Source: Zunongwangia sp. ESRF-bin46 (GTDB taxonomy: Bacteria; Bacteroidota; Bacteroidia; Flavobacteriales; Flavobacteriaceae). Taken from it: 64,000 nucleotides of DNA. The first letter of the stretch is position 1; each line of letters starts with the position of its first letter. Positions 1 through 8,779 of the stretch are shown in pieces. The position numbers and the translations under genes were made by a program. The stretch is from assembly GCA_002631855.1 (NCBI GenBank), contig NTLF01000014.1, positions 423,951-487,950 of the forward strand. The letters are read 5' to 3'. Under the pieces are notes generated by a model, which searched no databases, was not told the origin of the DNA, and saw only the letters and a program-made list of their open reading frames with translations.

Positions 1-420
1 TACATAGAAATCACCTAATTTAGCTAATTTTTCAGCAAAAGCTTGATCACCTTGTTTTTCTTCCTCGTGATATCGAAGGTTTTCAAGTAATAAAATTTCA
101 CCAGATTTTAAATTGGCCACTGCTTGTTCAACGGTTTCACCAACACAATCTTCTACAAACTTTACGGTGACACCTAAAACTTCGGTAGCAGCATCCACAA
201 CGTGGCGTAAAGAAAACGCTGCTTCTTTATTTTTTGGACGACCTAAATGCGACATTAAAATACAACTACCCTCATCTTCCAAAATGTTGATTATTGTAGG
301 CTTTGCAGCTTCAATTCGGGTGGTGTCGGTTACTTCGTGATCATCATTTAAAGGGACATTGAAATCTACTCTAATAAGTACTTTTTTTCCTTTAAAATTT
401 ACATCTTTTACTGTTTTCAT
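1..420 (-). CDS. pgk: Phosphoglycerate kinase, N-terminal part (runs off the window)
   Basis: The reverse strand reads an open frame of 140 codons from an ATG at 420 to the window edge without a stop. The start MKTVKDVNFKGKKVLIRVDF, followed by the TRI segment and the MSHLGRPK motif, is the N-domain of phosphoglycerate kinase, which makes ATP from 1,3-bisphosphoglycerate in glycolysis. The RVDFN and SHLGRP segments contribute to the 3-phosphoglycerate site. A CAAATATA (TATATTTG on the minus strand) at 440-447 is a plausible -7 box about 20 bases upstream. The gene is divergent from holB. The C-terminal nucleotide-binding domain lies outside the window. Confidence 0.95.
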   Translation of the reverse strand, partial: MKTVKDVNFKGKKVLIRVDFNVPLNDDHEVTDTTRIEAAKPTIINILEDEGSCILMSHLGRPKNKEAAFSLRHVVDAATEVLGVTVKFVEDCVGETVEQAVANLKSGEILLLENLRYHEEEKQGDQAFAEKLAKLGDFYV

Positions 421-530
421 ACTTGACAATTTACACCTGCAAATATAGTTTTTTAAACGGCAATGCTGAAAGGTTTTACAACGCATCCTTTCATAGCTTT
501 TTTGATTAAAATTTCCGAAGAAAAAATATG

Positions 531-541
531 TAGCTTTGCGT
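531..541 (+). promoter_or_regulatory. Promoter -7 box of holB, leaderless
   Basis: TAGCTTTG at 531-538 matches the Bacteroidota -7 consensus TAnnTTTG and ends three bases before the ATG at 542, so the transcript probably starts at or next to the start codon. A convincing -33 TTG at 17-23 base spacing is not seen. Confidence 0.55.
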
Positions 542-1696
542 ATGGACTTTTCAAACGTTATTGGTCAAAAACACTTACAATCACACTTATTAACCACCAT
601 CGAAAATGGTAGAATTCCTCATGCGCAACTGTTTATCGGAAAATCTGGAACAGGTGTGTTACCTGCTGCAATAGCCTATGCTAACGCTATATTATGCAGT
701 AATTTTTCGCCTGAATCTGAAGCGTATAAAAAATGTAGTCAAAAGGTATCAAATTTTGCACATCCCGATCTTCACTTTGTGTATCCAGTTAACACCAATG
801 ACAAAGTTAAAAAGCATCCTGTTTCCGGTAATTTTAGCGAGGAATGGCGTGGGTTTCTGAAAGAAAGCCCTTACGGATCACTCTTTCAATGGCTTCAAAA
901 ACTAGGAATTGAAAAAAAGCAAGGTAATATAAAGGTGGATGAAGCCGCCGATATGATGAAAAAATTGTCTTTAAAAGCATATGAAGGTGGTTATAAAGTT
1001 ATGATTGTTTGGATGGCAGATAAAATGAACACACAGTCTGCCAATAAGATTTTGAAGCTTATTGAAGAACCGCCTGAAAAAACAGTCCTTTTATTACTTA
1101 CCGAAGATGAAGAACAAATAATCAGCACCATTCAATCACGTTGTCAAAAATTACACTTTCCGCTTCTTTCAGAAGACGATATCGCTACTTTTTTGCACCG
1201 TACAAAACAATTGGATGAGAATACTGCTTTAAAAATTGCACATCGAGCCAATGGTGATGTAAATAAAGCTATGCAAATTATTGATGAAGACAGTGATGAC
1301 AATATTTTTGAGCGTTTATTTATTGATTGGGTTCGCACAGCTTTTAAGGCAAAAGGGAATAAAGCATCGATCAATGATTTACTTAAATGGAGTGATACCG
1401 TTGCCGGTTTAGGACGCGAAACACAAAAGAAATTTCTCACTTATTGTATTGAAGTATTTCGACAAGCATTACTGAAAAACTACAAAGCTGAATCATTATT
1501 GTTTTTTGAAGCGAATGATTCTAAATTCTCTCTCGAAAAGTTCGCCCCTTTTGTGCATCAAAACAACATATTTGATATTACTGAAGCTTTAGAAAAAGCA
1601 ATTTATCATGTAGAGCGAAATGGAAACGGGAAAATTATATTTACAGATTTATCTATCTCTCTAACTCGTTTAATACATCGCAAAGAGCTTGTATAA
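542..1696 (+). CDS. holB: DNA polymerase III subunit delta'
   Basis: This is an AAA+ clamp-loader subunit that works with DnaX and HolA to load the sliding clamp. The N-terminus (FSNVIGQKHLQSHL, then IPHAQLFIGKSGTG with a degenerate P-loop) and the later LIEEPPEKTVLLLLTE and IQSRCQKLHF segments (sensor and SRC region) are typical of delta'. The length of about 384 residues is normal for Bacteroidota. I chose the ATG at 542: an earlier in-frame TTG at 536 lies inside the -7 box TAGCTTTG. A hairpin at 1818-1856 terminates it against the convergent methyltransferase gene. Confidence 0.9.
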   Translation: MDFSNVIGQKHLQSHLLTTIENGRIPHAQLFIGKSGTGVLPAAIAYANAILCSNFSPESEAYKKCSQKVSNFAHPDLHFVYPVNTNDKVKKHPVSGNFSEEWRGFLKESPYGSLFQWLQKLGIEKKQGNIKVDEAADMMKKLSLKAYEGGYKVMIVWMADKMNTQSANKILKLIEEPPEKTVLLLLTEDEEQIISTIQSRCQKLHFPLLSEDDIATFLHRTKQLDENTALKIAHRANGDVNKAMQIIDEDSDDNIFERLFIDWVRTAFKAKGNKASINDLLKWSDTVAGLGRETQKKFLTYCIEVFRQALLKNYKAESLLFFEANDSKFSLEKFAPFVHQNNIFDITEALEKAIYHVERNGNGKIIFTDLSISLTRLIHRKELV

Positions 1697-1817
1697 TAAT
1701 TTCTTATTTTTATTTTACATTATTATCGATAAAACCTATTAATTTTAAGCTAAAATTAGCTGTTTTAAGCGACTTTATAATTTTTAACACACATTTTCAG
1801 CGCCTACATCCTATAAT

Positions 1818-1856
1818 AGGCTTAAAAGCAAAATAAATAGCTTTTTAAGCCTTTTT
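1818..1856 (+). terminator. Intrinsic terminator after holB
   Basis: AGGCTTAAAAGC pairs with GCTTTTTAAGCCT across a ten-base loop and is followed by TTTTT. It overlaps the last codons of the convergent methyltransferase gene. Confidence 0.7.
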
Positions 1857-2690
1857 AAAGCAATATATGTGAGAGGAATACTCTTTTGAGGTCCAAGCAC
1901 TCATATTTGACCACAAGCCTACCCAAAAAGCTTTTAATGAAAATATATTTCCTGTTTTGTATTTTTCTGAAAGCAGACTTACATAAAATGAATCAAAAAC
2001 CATTGGTTTAATATTTACCAGTTTTATTTCATCTGAAAAAAGTTTCGTCATACTCTCTTTTGAAAAATGCCAAAGGTGTCTCGGTACATCATAAGCTGCC
2101 CAAAACTCTTTATAATATTTTGCATCGTACGATTTATAATTTGGTACAGCAATTAAAAGTGTCCCTCCTGGCTTTAATAGATTTTCAATTTGAGAAATGG
2201 CCTCATGTAAATTAGGCACATGCTCTAACACATGCCACAAAGTAATGACATCAAATTTTTGATTTGAAAATTCGGTAAAAGACTCTTTTAAAAAAACCTC
2301 TTTTTTCTCTGAAATAGATCGAGCTTTTTCATTGGGTTCGGCTCCATAAATTTTCCAGCCCTTCTCTGAAGCTACTTTTAAAAACTCACCCGTACCAGCT
2401 CCAATATCTAAAATAGACCCTGTCCCTTTATTTAATTTTGTAATAAGTCGGACTTTATTTTTTAGCGCTCTTTGTTTTACTTTTTGATATAGAAAAGGAA
2501 GCAGTCCTTTTTCAGAATCGGTGTGCGAAATGTAAGCATCGCTTTCATAATAATCCGGAAGTTTTTCTAAAGTTGGCTGTGGTGTGGTCACCAACATTTC
2601 AAGTTCTGGATCATATTTTAACTTAAAAGATTCTCCCGAAACGAGAAAATCTTTTGTAGTTATATAGGTAGATTTTTGTCTTTTCTCCAA
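1845..2690 (-). CDS. Class I SAM-dependent methyltransferase
   Basis: A Rossmann-fold methyltransferase of the type-11/23 family. Motif I is ILDIGAGTGEFLK, followed by an acidic end of strand 2 (YGAEPN), then FDVITLWHVLEHV and LLKPGGTLLIAVPN. The substrate is unknown; the N-terminal part (LVSGESFKLKYDPELEMLVT) resembles methyltransferases found next to glycan or lipid genes, but nothing here fixes the target. The frame stays open upstream to a TTG at 2768 that would overlap mnmG by 20 bases. I prefer the TTG at 2690 (LEKRQKS...), because the upstream stretch is poor in conserved character and contains a parS-like site. No ATG is available near the start. Confidence 0.8.
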   Translation of the reverse strand: MEKRQKSTYITTKDFLVSGESFKLKYDPELEMLVTTPQPTLEKLPDYYESDAYISHTDSEKGLLPFLYQKVKQRALKNKVRLITKLNKGTGSILDIGAGTGEFLKVASEKGWKIYGAEPNEKARSISEKKEVFLKESFTEFSNQKFDVITLWHVLEHVPNLHEAISQIENLLKPGGTLLIAVPNYKSYDAKYYKEFWAAYDVPRHLWHFSKESMTKLFSDEIKLVNIKPMVFDSFYVSLLSEKYKTGNIFSLKAFWVGLWSNMSAWTSKEYSSHIYCFKKA

Positions 2691-2726
2691 ATGAATATAT
2701 ATTGAAAATGTAATTGCGAACTCAAA

Positions 2727-2742
2727 CGTTCCACGTGAAACA
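2727..2742. promoter_or_regulatory. parS-like centromere site (3' side of mnmG)
   Basis: CGTTCCACGTGAAACA at 2727-2742 matches the widely conserved ParB-binding parS core GTTyCACGTGrAAC. It lies in the gap between the mnmG stop and the preferred methyltransferase start. It is imperfectly palindromic (CGTTCC/GAAACA ends). Confidence 0.65.
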
Positions 2743-2748
2743 TATTGT

Positions 2749-4620
2749 TTATCGTCCCATATAAACAAGCATTACCGAAATATCATTTGGTGATACCCCA
2801 CTAATTCTTGATGCTTGAGAAACTGTTGCCGGTTGTATTGTTTTTAGCTTTTCCCTCGCTTCATAAGAAAGGGATTTCAATTTTGAATAGTCAAAGTTTT
2901 CTGGAATTTTAATTCCCTCTAACCTATTTAATTTATCCGCATTGTTTTTTTCTTTTTCAATATATCCTGCGTATTTAATTTGAATTTCGGCTTGTTCCAA
3001 CACCTCGTAATCCAAATCATTTTCTTGAATATACTTTTCTACATCTTCAATTTTACGCATATCATTCATATCGATTTCTGGCCTAGAAAACATCTTAACC
3101 ATCTTATCGCTTTGCTTTACTTCAGCAGAATTATTTTCTTTTAAAATAGGATTTGCAACCTCGTCACTTACACTTGTATCTTTAAAAAATTGCACAAAAG
3201 CTTCAGATTCTTCTTTCTTTTCCTCCATTCTTCGAAGGCGTTTTTCTGAAGCTAAACCTATTTCGTATGATTTTGGCGTCAATCTAAAATCGGCATTATC
3301 TTGTCTAAGCAATGTTCTATATTCAGCACGAGAAGTAAACATCCTATATGGTTCTTCTGTGCCCTTGGTAATAAGGTCATCTATTAAAACACCAATGTAA
3401 GCTTCATTACGTTTTAATATGAACTCTTCTTTCTCGTAAGTTTTTAAATGCGCATTAATACCAGCCATCATTCCTTGACAAGCTGCTTCTTCATATCCTG
3501 TAGTCCCATTGATTTGTCCAGCAAAAAACAACCCTGAAACTAACTTAGTCTCCATGGTATGTTTTAATTGTGTTGGTGGAAAATAATCATACTCTATTGC
3601 ATAACCAGGACGAAAGAATTTTACGTTTTGAAATCCGTCGCATTCCCGCAATGCTTTAAATTGAATATCCTCCGGCAAGGAAGTTGAAAATCCATTTACA
3701 TAATACTCAACCGTATTCCAACCTTCTGGTTCAACAAACATCTGGTGTCGATCTTTATCAGCAAAACGGTTTATTTTATCCTCGATTGAAGGACAATATC
3801 GCGGCCCTACACTTTCAATAGATCCGTTAAACATGGGTGAGCGATCAAAGCCTTCGCGTAAAATATCATGTACCAAGTTACTGGTATGTGACATATAACA
3901 ATCCCTTTGTTTGTTTAACGGTTTTGTTTTGTCTGAAAATGAAAATTTCTCTGGAATTTCGTCTCCTGGTTGAACAGACATTTTAGAAAAATCTAAAGAA
4001 CGACCATCGACTCTCGGAGGTGTTCCGGTTTTCATTCTACCAGATTCAAACCCTAAATCAATCAAGTCTTTTGTAATTCCAGTAGCTGCTCTTTCTCCTG
4101 CTCGACCACCTCCAAATTGTTTTTCTCCTATATGGATTAATCCATTTAAAAAAGTTCCATTGGTCAACACAACAGATTTAGCTTTTACCTCTAACCCTAA
4201 TGATGTTTTTACCCCTACAATTTTATCATCTTTAACCAAAATACCAGAAACCATTTCTTGATAAAAATCAAGATTGGGAGTTTGCTCTAGCATTAGACGC
4301 CAAGTTTCGGCGAACAACATTCGGTCACTTTGAACTCTTGGACTCCACATCGCTGGTCCTTTAGATTTGTTCAACATCTTAAATTGAATAGCAGACTTGT
4401 CTGAAACAATTCCACTATATCCTCCAAGCGCATCAATCTCCCGAACAATTTGTCCTTTTGCAATTCCACCCATAGCAGGGTTACAAGACATCTGAGCGAT
4501 GTTCTGTAAATTCATCGTAATCAACAATGTTTTTGACCCTAAATTAGCGGCTGCGGCAGCAGCTTCAGATCCTGCGTGGCCGGCACCAACAACTATAACA
4601 TCATATTCCTTTTCAAACAT
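2749..4620 (-). CDS. mnmG: tRNA uridine-5-carboxymethylaminomethyl(34) synthesis enzyme MnmG
   Basis: MnmG (GidA) works with MnmE to install the carboxymethylaminomethyl group on U34 of tRNAs reading NNA/NNG codons. The N-terminal FAD-binding motif VVGAGHAGSEAA is at about residues 10-21; MSCNPAMGGIAKG, GTFLNGLIHIG and the FAD-contact segment SGLFFAGQINGTTGYEEA are all present. The 623 residues match the family (about 620-630). A C-terminal helical domain ends in PATVSQASRISGVSP. The gene is bracketed by two parS-like palindromes, fitting its usual origin-proximal position. A promoter is seen at 4704-4734. Confidence 0.97.
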   Translation of the reverse strand: MFEKEYDVIVVGAGHAGSEAAAAAANLGSKTLLITMNLQNIAQMSCNPAMGGIAKGQIVREIDALGGYSGIVSDKSAIQFKMLNKSKGPAMWSPRVQSDRMLFAETWRLMLEQTPNLDFYQEMVSGILVKDDKIVGVKTSLGLEVKAKSVVLTNGTFLNGLIHIGEKQFGGGRAGERAATGITKDLIDLGFESGRMKTGTPPRVDGRSLDFSKMSVQPGDEIPEKFSFSDKTKPLNKQRDCYMSHTSNLVHDILREGFDRSPMFNGSIESVGPRYCPSIEDKINRFADKDRHQMFVEPEGWNTVEYYVNGFSTSLPEDIQFKALRECDGFQNVKFFRPGYAIEYDYFPPTQLKHTMETKLVSGLFFAGQINGTTGYEEAACQGMMAGINAHLKTYEKEEFILKRNEAYIGVLIDDLITKGTEEPYRMFTSRAEYRTLLRQDNADFRLTPKSYEIGLASEKRLRRMEEKKEESEAFVQFFKDTSVSDEVANPILKENNSAEVKQSDKMVKMFSRPEIDMNDMRKIEDVEKYIQENDLDYEVLEQAEIQIKYAGYIEKEKNNADKLNRLEGIKIPENFDYSKLKSLSYEAREKLKTIQPATVSQASRISGVSPNDISVMLVYMGR

Positions 4621-4631
4621 AAACTTTACAT

Positions 4632-4647
4632 TGTTCCACGTGGAACA
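4632..4647. promoter_or_regulatory. parS-like centromere site (5' side of mnmG)
   Basis: TGTTCCACGTGGAACA at 4632-4647 is a perfect 16-base palindrome with the parS core GTTCCACGTGGAAC. It sits 11 bases upstream of the mnmG start codon, inside its predicted 5' untranslated region, so bound ParB could also affect mnmG expression. Confidence 0.7.
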
Positions 4648-4703
4648 CTTCAGTTTTACTTAGTGATCCACACTAAAATTAGTATTCTTTTTTAAAATGG
4701 GCG

Positions 4704-4734
4704 CAAATATAGCTAAATTGCTAATAATCAGCAA
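4704..4734 (-). promoter_or_regulatory. Promoter of mnmG
   Basis: Read on the minus strand: TTG (4734-4732), 20 bases, then TATATTTG (4711-4704), a full Bacteroidota -33/-7 promoter. The predicted leader of about 75 bases contains the 4632-4647 parS-like site. Confidence 0.6.
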
Positions 4735-4766
4735 CTTAATTGTATAAATATTTGTAAATCAAGGTT

Positions 4767-5183
4767 CTACAGAAAAGAACGCATTTTCAACGCTTCATTT
4801 TCCTTTGTGCGCATAAGGGAAGCCTCTTCTTCCGTTTTATCTTTATAGCCACAATAATGGAGGATTCCATGGATTATCACACGGTGTAATTCATCTTGAA
4901 AAGATACCGAATACGTTTTAGCATTCTCTTTCACTCGTTCTACTGAAATGTAAATTTCACCATGAATTTGCTTTCCTAAGGAATTGTCAAAACTGATAAT
5001 ATCAGTCAATGTATCGTGATCTAAGAATTGAACATTTAATTTATGCAAATATGCATCATCGCAAAACACATAAACTATTTCCCCTTCTTTATAATTTTCA
5101 CCTGCAATTATGGTTGAAATCCATTCTGAAATTTTCTGGTTATTGTCTAATTCAAAATCGGTTTCAGAATAAAACTCAATCAT
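4767..5183 (-). CDS. ybeY: rRNA maturation RNase YbeY
   Basis: YbeY is a zinc-dependent endoribonuclease that processes the 16S rRNA 3' end and takes part in ribosome quality control. The signature HGILHYCGYKD is at about residues 105-115. Two zinc-ligand histidines (about H105 and H109) are present, but the third ligand position, His in the E. coli HGxLHxxGYDH motif, reads Asp here. TLTDIISFD is the conserved N-terminal segment. The 138 residues are normal. The start overlaps the stop of the large DUF4175 gene by 8 bases, implying translational coupling. Confidence 0.93.
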   Translation of the reverse strand: MIEFYSETDFELDNNQKISEWISTIIAGENYKEGEIVYVFCDDAYLHKLNVQFLDHDTLTDIISFDNSLGKQIHGEIYISVERVKENAKTYSVSFQDELHRVIIHGILHYCGYKDKTEEEASLMRTKENEALKMRSFL

Positions 5184-8100
5184 TGGTTTGCTTAAAATAA
5201 GTTTGTACTTTTTCTTTAAATTGTGGTTGCAAAGGTAGTGCTTCCCTATTTAAAATTTCGGTAGTATTAAAGTACTTTTTGATTGCTTCGGGTGATAAAC
5301 GTAAATTGTTAGAAAATCGTTTTCTATTGGTTTCAGATTCTCTTCTGTTTTCTTCTCCTTGTTCAAAAGAAGCTTTATCCAATTTTAATAATTGATGCTG
5401 TAAATTTAGCATTCGTTGCAAAGTTTCTTGATTAAATCCTTTTTCTAATAATTGCTGTTCAACACCTTCCATTTCGCGTAGCAAGTCCCCGCCTTTTCCT
5501 TTTAAGCCCTCCTTATTCAAACGATCTTCCAGCTGTTGTCTAAGCATTTGTTGTTGCTTATAGATTTCATACAATTTTTCACTGGATTGCTCGCTATTGC
5601 CATTTCCAGACTCTCCATCCTGTTGTCCTTGGTTTCCACCCTCACCGCCTTGGCCATTTTCGCCTTCTCCCTGACCTTCTCCTTCTCCTTTACCTTCTCC
5701 TTGACCCTGACCTTCCTTTTGACCTTTTTCACCACCCTTTTGACCTTCCATTCCTTCTTTCATTTGTTCTGAAAGGCTTTCTTGCTTTTTAATGATATCG
5801 GGCAATTGAAATCCCTGTCCTTGTCCTTGTCCTTTGCCTTGCCCTTGACCCTGGCCCTGGCCTTGACCAGAAGCGTTCATCATCATCTGGTTTTGCATGT
5901 TGTTCAACAACTCACTCAACATAATGGCAAGCTCGTTGGCTCCCGTTACGGTGTACTGTTGACTTGAGACACCCTGTCGCATTTGGTTTTGTGCCAAACG
6001 GTCAAGTGATTTATCAATATTGTATTGTACTTCGGTAAGCGTACTGTTTATTTTTCCACTAATCATTGGTTGACGTAATGACAAAGCGAAAATACTATCG
6101 TCCACATGTTCAAAATTAAGTTTAAGGTCGTTTTGAATATTCAGTTTTTTACCAAAAACTGGACTGCCATAATCAATGGTTTTAAACTCTTCCATTAAAT
6201 CTTCTTGTCCAAAAGAAAACACAATGAGGTTGTCTAAGATTTGCCGAAGCATTTTTACATCCTCTTGAATGGTTTCCATTTGCCCAGCCTGCATTTGCAT
6301 CTGCATTTGCTTACCCATTTCTTTCATTTTTTCACCTGCTTTTTGTTGGCTTTTTTGGGCATCCTGTTTCTGTTGTTGCTCTAATTTTTCCGAAGCATTT
6401 TGTTGTTCTTTATCTACAACTTTCTCCCCTATTTTATCTTTAGGAAGATCCATCGGTTCTTTTAAATCTTCATTATCTTTTTCTAATTGCTTCTTCTCTT
6501 CTTTGTAATCCTCAAACTTTTTATTGAGTTCCTCCTGTGCTTCTTTGGTGTTTTCCTCCTCTGGTGCTTTTGAAAGTTGTTCCTGCTCTTCTCCTAATTT
6601 ATATAAATCTTCAGCTAGTTTTTCAGCTTTTTTAGTAACATAATAGCGCTTGGTCAACTCGACCAATTGCTCCAAGTTTTTCTCTTGATTTTTATTTTGC
6701 TTTGCTAACTGCTCTAACTTTTCAGTTAAATCTTCTTTTTGAATTTTATCTTGCAGCTTTTCCAGCTCATCCAGCAGCTTTTCATTCTCCTCTAATCGCT
6801 CTTCATTCTCTTGCAAACGATCTTCCAATTGTTCTTTAAAAGGATCATCTTTTTCTTCTGGTTGGAAGTTTTCAAGATTTTCTTTCATTTCTTTTGAAAA
6901 ATTCTTCATCATCTGTTCTTGTTGCTTTTGCCGTTTGATGAAGTTTTCAAGTTTCTTTTTATCGTTCCAATTCAGTTCTTTCTTTTCCTTTTGGGTTTTG
7001 GACAATTCTTCCAGGCTTTTATCCTGCTCTTTCATTTTTTCCAAGGTCTTGTCCAAATCTTTAACATTGGCATCCTGTTGTTTCAGTTGTTCGTTTTGTA
7101 ATTCATCATCCGTTAATTTTCTGAAGGAATACACACCGGATTTACTGGATTTAAAATTATGAATGGCATCGTTGTCAAAAACTTCAAAATAATAATCATA
7201 GGCTACGCCTTCTTCCAAAGGTAATTGTCCTGGGAAGGTGTAAACAAACTGGTCGAAATTACTCTTGTTAAGCGAAAGTGGTTCTTTTTTGGCGTTTTCT
7301 TCCTCACCGGTTGGGTAATAGACCAAACGCAGTTTTGTCAACCCGTAATCGTCACTTACACGCCCCAAAAAATAAACCAATTGAGTGTCGGTGCTGTCTT
7401 GTTTGGATTGTACATCGATTTCAGGATATTCGTCTTTAACCACACCTAAAGTGAACGCTAAATTTTCGTAGTCTTTCAGGTTTTCGTTGGAAGTGGTAAT
7501 GGCATAATCCAACTTTGAATAGATGTTTTTCTGAAAGTTGAATTGTTGTTTTTCTTCAGCAAAACCATAGATAGTATCCGCCGTTTTTAAATTAACCTGC
7601 TGTGTGTTTTTAGTGGCAACTTGCCAAGTAACTTGTGTCCCTTCAGGAATGGTGGCATTTCCCGTGCTTTTTAAGGTTTCATCTTGCTTTCCTGTATAAG
7701 AAGGGTAGTTTAAAACCATCTCAAAACCTAATAAAGAGGGGGTTTTAACCACATCAAGCGTATAATTTCTAGATTGAACTTTATTGGCTTTTAATTTAAA
7801 GTCAATTGGTTCTAAAGGTTGCGAAAACGTATATTCAAACAAGCCGGGTGCGGTTTGTTGCAGATAATAGGTTTCGTTATTGAATTCAATACTCGCATTC
7901 TGTGGAATAACGGTTCCTTCGGTTCTAATTTTTAATGTGTAGTTTTTACTTTCTATGGCTGAAAGGTTATCGTTCAACACAACAAAACTGAAAGGGGCCG
8001 GCGGTTCATAAGCCGTATCATAGTTGACAACCCGCTCGTAGCTACTGGAAAAAAGGTCTTTTTCGCCCAATAAACTAATAACAACAAAAATAAGCACTGG

Positions 8101-8574
8101 TATGGCAGCATACTTTAAATATTTACCATTTTTTTTGAAATCAACTGCTGTTTGAAAGGGAATAGGTTGCAGTTCCGAAGCTTTTTGGTCAATACTGGCT
8201 GCTAAAAGTTCGCTTTCAAGTTGGTTTTGGTTTAATTGAATGACATTCAATAGCTTATCACTTACATTCGGGAAGTGATTACCTATGATAGCAGAAGCTT
8301 CTTCATAAGAAATACCGTGTTGAAACTTGAATAGTTTAGCCAACGGAAAGGCAATAAACCTTATAAAGAGCGTAAGTTCAACCGCTATAAAAGTCCAAAA
8401 CAAAATGGTTCTACCCAACGGGCTGAGCCATAAAAAATATTCTACTAACAGCGTGATTAAGAAGTAGAGCAAACCAGTGGCAAAAAATAAAATAGCGCCT
8501 TTGATCAATTCATTAGTGTAATATTTTTTAATGAATTGTTCCAGTTTTTGCTGAATGATGTTGAATGTGCTCAT
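5176..8574 (-). CDS. DUF4175-family large membrane protein
   Basis: A 1132-residue protein of the DUF4175 type, of unknown function. Two hydrophobic segments lie at about residues 24-50 and 53-75 and a third at about 153-168, so the N-terminus is membrane-anchored. Next come a beta-rich, probably periplasmic region (about 180-480), a very long Glu/Lys/Gln coiled coil (about 490-760), a Met/Gln stretch, a (GQ)n run near residue 905, and a Gly/Gln/Glu low-complexity segment to about residue 1020. The C-terminus is again alpha-helical (LRQQLEDRLN, MLNLQHQLL). The coiled coils suggest a scaffold or envelope-spanning role, which is inference. It precedes ybeY with an 8-base overlap. Confidence 0.8.
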   Translation of the reverse strand: MSTFNIIQQKLEQFIKKYYTNELIKGAILFFATGLLYFLITLLVEYFLWLSPLGRTILFWTFIAVELTLFIRFIAFPLAKLFKFQHGISYEEASAIIGNHFPNVSDKLLNVIQLNQNQLESELLAASIDQKASELQPIPFQTAVDFKKNGKYLKYAAIPVLIFVVISLLGEKDLFSSSYERVVNYDTAYEPPAPFSFVVLNDNLSAIESKNYTLKIRTEGTVIPQNASIEFNNETYYLQQTAPGLFEYTFSQPLEPIDFKLKANKVQSRNYTLDVVKTPSLLGFEMVLNYPSYTGKQDETLKSTGNATIPEGTQVTWQVATKNTQQVNLKTADTIYGFAEEKQQFNFQKNIYSKLDYAITTSNENLKDYENLAFTLGVVKDEYPEIDVQSKQDSTDTQLVYFLGRVSDDYGLTKLRLVYYPTGEEENAKKEPLSLNKSNFDQFVYTFPGQLPLEEGVAYDYYFEVFDNDAIHNFKSSKSGVYSFRKLTDDELQNEQLKQQDANVKDLDKTLEKMKEQDKSLEELSKTQKEKKELNWNDKKKLENFIKRQKQQEQMMKNFSKEMKENLENFQPEEKDDPFKEQLEDRLQENEERLEENEKLLDELEKLQDKIQKEDLTEKLEQLAKQNKNQEKNLEQLVELTKRYYVTKKAEKLAEDLYKLGEEQEQLSKAPEEENTKEAQEELNKKFEDYKEEKKQLEKDNEDLKEPMDLPKDKIGEKVVDKEQQNASEKLEQQQKQDAQKSQQKAGEKMKEMGKQMQMQMQAGQMETIQEDVKMLRQILDNLIVFSFGQEDLMEEFKTIDYGSPVFGKKLNIQNDLKLNFEHVDDSIFALSLRQPMISGKINSTLTEVQYNIDKSLDRLAQNQMRQGVSSQQYTVTGANELAIMLSELLNNMQNQMMMNASGQGQGQGQGQGKGQGQGQGFQLPDIIKKQESLSEQMKEGMEGQKGGEKGQKEGQGQGEGKGEGEGQGEGENGQGGEGGNQGQQDGESGNGNSEQSSEKLYEIYKQQQMLRQQLEDRLNKEGLKGKGGDLLREMEGVEQQLLEKGFNQETLQRMLNLQHQLLKLDKASFEQGEENRRESETNRKRFSNNLRLSPEAIKKYFNTTEILNREALPLQPQFKEKVQTYFKQTND

Positions 8575-8699
8575 ACTTCGTGCATTCTTTTTATATAGAA
8601 CTCATAAAAATACAATTTTATTTCAAGACTTCTGTGAGCTAGTTGAGTATCAAAAATTACTCCAAAACCCTTATTAAGCCCAAGTTCCCAAAAATGTAA

Positions 8700-8734
8700 T
8701 TTGTATAATTCAAACATGTAAAGTATATTTGACA
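8700..8734 (+). promoter_or_regulatory. Promoter with overlapping operator-like palindrome
   Basis: TTTG at 8700-8703, 20 bases, then TATATTTG at 8724-8731 form a -33/-7 promoter. The -7 box lies inside an 18-base imperfect palindrome at 8717-8734 (TGTAAAGTATATTTGACA; 14 of 18 positions symmetric). A repressor bound there would block transcription; the small XRE protein encoded downstream is the obvious candidate. Confidence 0.55.
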
Positions 8735-8779
8735 TATAGTAAAAATAATTTTACTTAAAATAAAGTTTATTTGTCAATT

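Noticed and set aside
536-541. Upstream TTG start for holB adding two residues
   Set aside because: The TTG is part of the -7 box TAGCTTTG, so it would not be transcribed as a start codon.
5517-7449. Several open frames antisense or out of frame inside the DUF4175 gene
   Set aside because: They mirror the repetitive Gln/Lys/Glu codons of the real gene and show no family resemblance.
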